A stretch of DNA of 18,176 nucleotides from an uncultured Collinsella sp. (GTDB lineage Bacteria; Actinomycetota; Coriobacteriia; Coriobacteriales; Coriobacteriaceae). A program made the position numbers and the translations under genes. The notes under the pieces are model-generated. The model saw nothing but the letters and a program-made list of their open reading frames with translations, was not told the DNA's origin and did not search any database. Numbering within the stretch: the stretch's first letter is position 1; the number at the start of each line of letters is the position of its first letter. Positions 15,257 to 18,176 of this stretch are shown in pieces. Location of the stretch: positions 1-18,176 of the forward strand of contig CAKUGX010000031.1 in the NCBI GenBank assembly GCA_934654765.1. The letters run 5' to 3'.

Positions 15257-15400
15257 ATGGCTGAGGAGAAGAAGACGTATAAGTTCGTGTGCACCGTTTG
15301 CGGTTACGAGGTTGAGGTCGATACGCCCGAGCTGCCCGAAGATTACGTGTGCCCGGTTTGCGGCGTCGGTCCCGATCAGTTTGAGCTCGTCGAGGAGTAG
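15257..15400 (+). CDS. Miniature rubredoxin-like iron protein
   Basis: A 47-residue protein with two CxxCG-type knuckles: C12-TV-C15-GYE and C32-PV-C35-GVGPDQFE, a complete Fe(Cys)4 site. Classical rubredoxins are 52-54 residues with about 29 residues between the two pairs. Here only 16 lie between C15 and C32, and the usual GxPGTxFxxLPDDW segment is reduced to TPELPEDYV. That makes it closer to the rubredoxin domain of rubrerythrins, as a free-standing protein. It probably carries single electrons, perhaps to the flavin reductase just upstream or a flavodiiron/rubrerythrin partner elsewhere. ATG at 15257 follows GAGAGGAG (15243-15250); the frame extends further up but across the promoter. 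A hairpin terminator follows. Confidence 0.9.
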   Translation: MAEEKKTYKFVCTVCGYEVEVDTPELPEDYVCPVCGVGPDQFELVEE

Positions 15401-15441
15401 CTCGAAGGCACGCGGCAAACAGCCATACTGAGCTCTGTCCA

Positions 15442-15477
15442 GGGGCCCCGGCTGGATATTCCGGCCGGGACCCTTTT
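15442..15477 (+). terminator. Terminator of the rubredoxin gene
   Basis: A GC-rich stem (GGG, one asymmetric bulge, CCCGGC, a T-G pair, GGA on the left; TCCGGCCGGGACCC on the right) with a short ATAT loop, then TTTT (15474-15477). It is 42 nt after the stop. A second weaker hairpin (15506-15514 with 15532-15540) precedes another short T run. Confidence 0.75.
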
Positions 15478-15542
15478 CCTCCGCCCCCAAGGGATCACGG
15501 TTGCTGTTGGCCGATCCTGTCTGTTGTGAGTTCGGCCGACCT

Positions 15543-15605
15543 TTTGTCTCAATCTGTAACATCTAACGGTGGAAATTGGGTCCACTTGTTACAGATTGAG
15601 ACAAA
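15543..15605. repeat. REP-like palindrome copy 1 (19-bp perfect arms, 25-nt centre)
   Basis: The left arm 15543-15561 ends TCTCAATCTGTAACA; the right arm 15587-15605, TGTTACAGATTGAGACAAA, is its exact reverse complement. The centre is 25 nt and contains a small GTGGA/TCCAC pair. It lies in the gap between the rubredoxin terminator and the 3' end of mntH. Confidence 0.85.
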
Positions 15606-15626
15606 CGGAGCTGCCCCTCGGAATGA

Positions 15627-15681
15627 TCTCGATCTGTAACATCTAGACATCAAAAGCGGGTCTTCCTGTTACAGATCGAGA
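15627..15681. repeat. REP-like palindrome copy 2 (15-bp perfect arms, 25-nt centre)
   Basis: TCTCGATCTGTAACA (15627-15641) is exactly inverted at 15667-15681. Compared with copy 1, the A in TCTCAATCTG is G here and the opposite arm has the matching C, so the pairing is kept. Its right end is 28 nt from the mntH stop. Confidence 0.85.
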
Positions 15682-15709
15682 CGTTTGCCTGGGTAGGTGC
15701 CCCGTCCCA

Positions 15710-16966
15710 TTACATCCCTGTCAACAACACGACATCGAGAATCGTCACGATGACGCCGATCCCTACGAGCAGCGCGTTGAGCGGGCGCGAGTTGGCGTAT
15801 TTGCCCATAACGCGGGGCGAACTGGTGAGTCGTATGAGCACAAAGACCGTAATCGGCAACTGAAGCGACAGCAGCGCCTGACTCCAGATGAGACCCTCAA
15901 AAGGATTCGGGACGATCAGGCACGCCGCCACTGCGCCGACGAAACAGATTGCCACTCCAATCGATGAGTGCCGGTCGTGGATGTCGTATTCCTCGTCGAA
16001 CATGCCCGCAGTGATGGTTCCCGCCGCCATGCCCGCTGTCACGCTGCTCGATAGTCCCGCGAACAGCAGCGCTACCGCAAAGATGGTCGAGCTCGCCGGG
16101 CCCAGAATGGGGGAGAGCGTGGCCGCTGCGACGGCGAGGTCGTCTACGACCATGCCGTGCGCAAAGAAGGTCGTTGCGGCCAGGATGACCATGGCCGAGT
16201 TGATTGCCCAGCCCACGCCCATCGAAAAGAGCGTGTCGAAGAGCTCGTAGCGCAGACGTTCTTCGATAACCTGCTCGCCTTGGCCTTCGAAGTGCATGGA
16301 TTGGATGACCTCGGAGTGCAGAAAAAGGTTGTGTGGCATAACGACCGCACCCAGGACACTCACGATAATCGCGGCAGAGCCAGTGGGCATACTGGGCGTG
16401 ATCCAGCTTGCGGCGGCTTGCGGCCAGTCGACCTTGACTAGTGCAAGCTCGGCCAAAAACGAGAGTCCTACCACGCCTACGAAGGCGATGATCCAGCGTT
16501 CGGCATGCTTGTAGGAGTTCGTCATGAGCATCGCCATCGATACTGCCGCCACGATGACGCAGCCCGCACGCACGGGCAGCCCAAAGAGCATTTGAAGGGC
16601 AATCGCGCCGCCCAGGACCTCGGCCATGGCGGTGGCGATGGTCGCGAGATAGGCACTGGCGAGCACCGTGCGCCCGACGAAGCGGGGGAGGTAACGTGTC
16701 GTGGCCTCGGCAAGGCAGGCGCCCGTGGCGATACCCAGGTGCGCCGCGTTGTGCTGCAACACGATGAGCATAATCGTGGACAGCGTGACGATCCACAGCA
16801 GCGCGTAGCCAAACTGCGAGCCCGCGGCCATATTGGAGGCCCAGTTGCCCGGGTCGATAAAGCCGACGGTCACGAGCAGCCCGGGGCCGATATGCCGCGC
16901 AATGTCTAGGCCTCCGTGACCACCGGTGCGCCGGGAGCCAAAGTGTTGTTTGAGATGGTTGAGCAT
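15710..16966 (-). CDS. mntH: Nramp-family divalent metal (Mn/Fe) transporter
   Basis: Proton-coupled Mn2+/Fe2+ importer in the cytoplasmic membrane. The 418 residues have the TM1 metal-site motif DPGN (D38, N41) in GFIDPGNWASNMAAGS and the TM6 motif AVVMPHN with A207 and M210. That Met is the residue that favours Mn/Fe over Mg/Ca in the family. About eleven hydrophobic helices follow the LeuT-like pattern. ATG at 16966 is chosen because CAGGAG lies 6 nt upstream; an earlier in-frame start 36 nt upstream lacks a site. It is 75 nt downstream of gpmA on the same strand, so probably shares its transcript. gpmA's dPGM type does not need Mn, so the pairing does not reflect cofactor supply. No Fur, MntR or PerR box could be assigned. 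Confidence 0.92.
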   Translation of the reverse strand: MLNHLKQHFGSRRTGGHGGLDIARHIGPGLLVTVGFIDPGNWASNMAAGSQFGYALLWIVTLSTIMLIVLQHNAAHLGIATGACLAEATTRYLPRFVGRTVLASAYLATIATAMAEVLGGAIALQMLFGLPVRAGCVIVAAVSMAMLMTNSYKHAERWIIAFVGVVGLSFLAELALVKVDWPQAAASWITPSMPTGSAAIIVSVLGAVVMPHNLFLHSEVIQSMHFEGQGEQVIEERLRYELFDTLFSMGVGWAINSAMVILAATTFFAHGMVVDDLAVAAATLSPILGPASSTIFAVALLFAGLSSSVTAGMAAGTITAGMFDEEYDIHDRHSSIGVAICFVGAVAACLIVPNPFEGLIWSQALLSLQLPITVFVLIRLTSSPRVMGKYANSRPLNALLVGIGVIVTILDVVLLTGM

Positions 16967-17041
16967 GGTGCGCTCCTGCGTATGGGCGGCGTGACGTCGC
17001 ATCTAGGTCGTGCGGCGCCACGCGTCGGATTTGAGTTGGGG

Positions 17042-17815
17042 CTACTTGTGCGCTTTGCCCTGATTGGCCACGGCGTCGATCTTGGCGGCGATGGTCGCCG
17101 GATCGCCGATGTAGCGCTTGTCGAGGACATTGAAATCGGTATCGAAGGTGTAGACGAGCGGCACGCCGGTGGGGATGTTGACCTTGAGGATCTCCTCGGG
17201 CGTGAGGTGCTCGAGCTTCATGACGAGTGAGCGCAGGGAGTTGCCGTGTGCGGCGATGAGTACGCGCTTGCCGGCGAGCATCTGGGGGCGAATCTCGTCT
17301 TCGAAATAAGGCCAGGCGCGGGCGATCGTGTCCTTGAGGCACTCGGTATAGGGCAGCTGATCGGGCGCGACATCACGGTATTGCTCCTGGGTGTGGGGAT
17401 CGCGCGCGTCGTCCGGCTCGAGTGCCGGCGGGCAGACATCGAAGGAGCGACGCCAGATGAGCACCTGTTCGTCGCCGTGCTCCGCCGCGGCATCGGCCTT
17501 GTTGAGACCCTGCAACGCGCCGTAGTGGCGCTCGTTGAGCTTCCAGGATTTGATGACGGGCAGCCACTCGCGATCCATTTGGCCGAGTACGATGTTGAGG
17601 GTGTGGATCGCGCGCTTGAGTCGCGAAGTGTAGCAGACGTCAAAGTCGAAACCGGCTTCTTTGAGGGCGCGGCCGCCCGCAGCGGCTTCTTCGCGGCCCG
17701 TGTCGGTGAGTTCTACGTCGGTCCAGCCGGTGAACAGGTTGAGCTTGTTCCACTCGGACTCTCCGTGACGGATAAGGACGAGTTGCATCGTCTGCCGGTC
17801 TGCTTGGTGCGCCAT
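17042..17815 (-). CDS. gpmA: 2,3-bisphosphoglycerate-dependent phosphoglycerate mutase
   Basis: Glycolytic enzyme interconverting 3- and 2-phosphoglycerate through a phosphohistidine. The 257 residues carry LIRHGESEWN (the phosphorylated His is H17), TSRLKRAIHTL, the catalytic E95 in KLNERHYGALQGLNK, and the second active-site His H190 in AAHGNSLRSL. PTGVPLVYTFD near the end is also typical. The length suits dPGM rather than the Mn-dependent GpmI. ATG at 17815 has AAGGAGG five bases upstream; the alternative at Met10, with no ribosome site, would be closer to most family starts. It precedes mntH on the same strand. Confidence 0.96.
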   Translation of the reverse strand: MAHQADRQTMQLVLIRHGESEWNKLNLFTGWTDVELTDTGREEAAAGGRALKEAGFDFDVCYTSRLKRAIHTLNIVLGQMDREWLPVIKSWKLNERHYGALQGLNKADAAAEHGDEQVLIWRRSFDVCPPALEPDDARDPHTQEQYRDVAPDQLPYTECLKDTIARAWPYFEDEIRPQMLAGKRVLIAAHGNSLRSLVMKLEHLTPEEILKVNIPTGVPLVYTFDTDFNVLDKRYIGDPATIAAKIDAVANQGKAHK

Positions 17816-17867
17816 AGGGGCCTCCTTGATCTGGCACGGTGTGCGTGCCGTTTGCTTGACGCCGCAA

Positions 17868-17896
17868 AGGATACCCGTTTTAGGCTTAAAAGTTAA
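17868..17896 (-). promoter_or_regulatory. Probable promoter of gpmA-mntH
   Basis: On the minus strand TTAACT (17896-17891), 17 nt, TATCCT (17873-17868), about 52 nt upstream of the gpmA ATG. The tract upstream is AT-rich (17880-17930). Confidence 0.5.
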
Positions 17897-17952
17897 CCAA
17901 GACTAACAAAATTGTTGTATTGAATGGGATGTTGAAAGGGGGGCTGCTGAAA

Positions 17953-18011
17953 TGTCTCGATCTGTAACAGTTTGCCGCCAAAACCGGCCCTTCGTGTTAC
18001 AGATCGAGACA
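17953..18011. repeat. REP-like palindrome copy 3 (17-bp perfect arms, 25-nt centre)
   Basis: TGTCTCGATCTGTAACA (17953-17969) is exactly inverted at 17995-18011. It has the G/C variant of copy 2 and again a 25-nt centre. It lies between the gpmA promoter and copy 4. Confidence 0.85.
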
Positions 18012-18033
18012 AACCAAAACCGTCCCGCAGAAA

Positions 18034-18090
18034 ATCTCAATCTGTAACATCTAGGCGCCAAAATCGGTTCCTCCTGTTACAGATTGAGAT
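18034..18090. repeat. REP-like palindrome copy 4 (16-bp perfect arms, 25-nt centre)
   Basis: ATCTCAATCTGTAACA (18034-18049) is exactly inverted at 18075-18090, the A/T variant of copy 1. Its centre resembles that of copy 2 (TCTAG at the start, CAAAA in the middle, TCC at the end). It lies 17 nt beyond the stop of the minus-strand gene that ends at 18107. Confidence 0.85.
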
Positions 18091-18106
18091 GTTTGAAGCG
18101 GTGAGC

Positions 18107-18176
18107 TTACAAGCCGAACTTGGGCGCCTTGTTGCCGCCCTTGAGGTCTGCGGTGTCGAGTCGCATCATGCAAAAG
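18107..18176 (-). CDS. 3' end of an unidentified minus-strand gene
   Basis: One minus-strand frame is open from the window edge to TAA (18109-18107) and reads about 22 residues ending DTADLKGGNKAPKFGL. Its G/C-rich third positions look coding. The rest of the gene lies outside the window, and I cannot name the product. Confidence 0.5.
   Translation of the reverse strand, partial: FCMMRLDTADLKGGNKAPKFGL

Noticed and set aside
15897..17342. A 481-residue minus-strand frame across mntH and gpmA
   Set aside because: It is out of frame with both recognised genes, Arg/His-rich, and spans their boundary.
15543..18090. CRISPR-like spacing of short repeats
   Set aside because: Repeats are inverted arms of hairpins, only two per cluster, with no regular direct-repeat/spacer units and no cas genes.

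Overview
The window is about 18.2 kb of GC-rich, densely coding bacterial chromosome. It looks like the core genome of an anaerobic Coriobacteriia actinobacterium, most probably Collinsella or a close relative. This rests on base composition, Ala/Arg/Val-rich proteins, a split transketolase, ftsE-ftsX, rnr and smpB in one neighbourhood, and a short rubredoxin next to a flavin reductase. The genus is an inference, because no rRNA is present.

Layout, left to right. The 3' part of a transketolase C-terminal-subunit gene ends at 599. A 447-base gene-free stretch follows, holding a terminator-like hairpin and an unusually elaborate set of inverted repeats that looks like a structured RNA. Next come ftsE (with a long disordered N-terminal extension) and ftsX, then RNase R (rnr). 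After these lie a small solitary serine recombinase and a VanZ-like membrane protein. From 7169 to 11614 there is a MurNAc-salvage locus: murR (RpiR-type regulator), murQ (MurNAc-6P etherase), murP (PTS EIIBC) and mupG (6-phospho-N-acetylmuramidase). An ArsC/Spx-like protein follows. A minus-strand protein of unknown function converges on it. Then come tRNA-Gln(CTG) and tRNA-Glu(CTC) with a clear promoter and terminator, a TPR-like protein overlapping smpB, a flavin reductase, and a miniature rubredoxin. On the minus strand, gpmA and mntH (Nramp) run leftward, and the last bases hold the 3' end of another minus-strand gene.

How the genes work together. FtsE/FtsX form the ABC-type complex that couples division to peptidoglycan hydrolysis. 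The mur locus would import and phosphorylate MurNAc or a MurNAc-GlcNAc disaccharide, cleave the disaccharide in the cytoplasm (MupG), and remove the lactyl ether (MurQ), under MurR control. RNase R and SmpB belong to RNA turnover and trans-translation.

The most unusual content is intergenic. Four copies of one palindromic element have 15-19 bp perfect arms around exactly 25 nt. They lie in two pairs, and their arms differ by a compensatory base pair. At least three other unrelated palindromic elements sit just downstream of ftsX, rnr and smpB. All are close to gene 3' ends, as expected of REP-like families. I see no CRISPR array, complete transposon or prophage.
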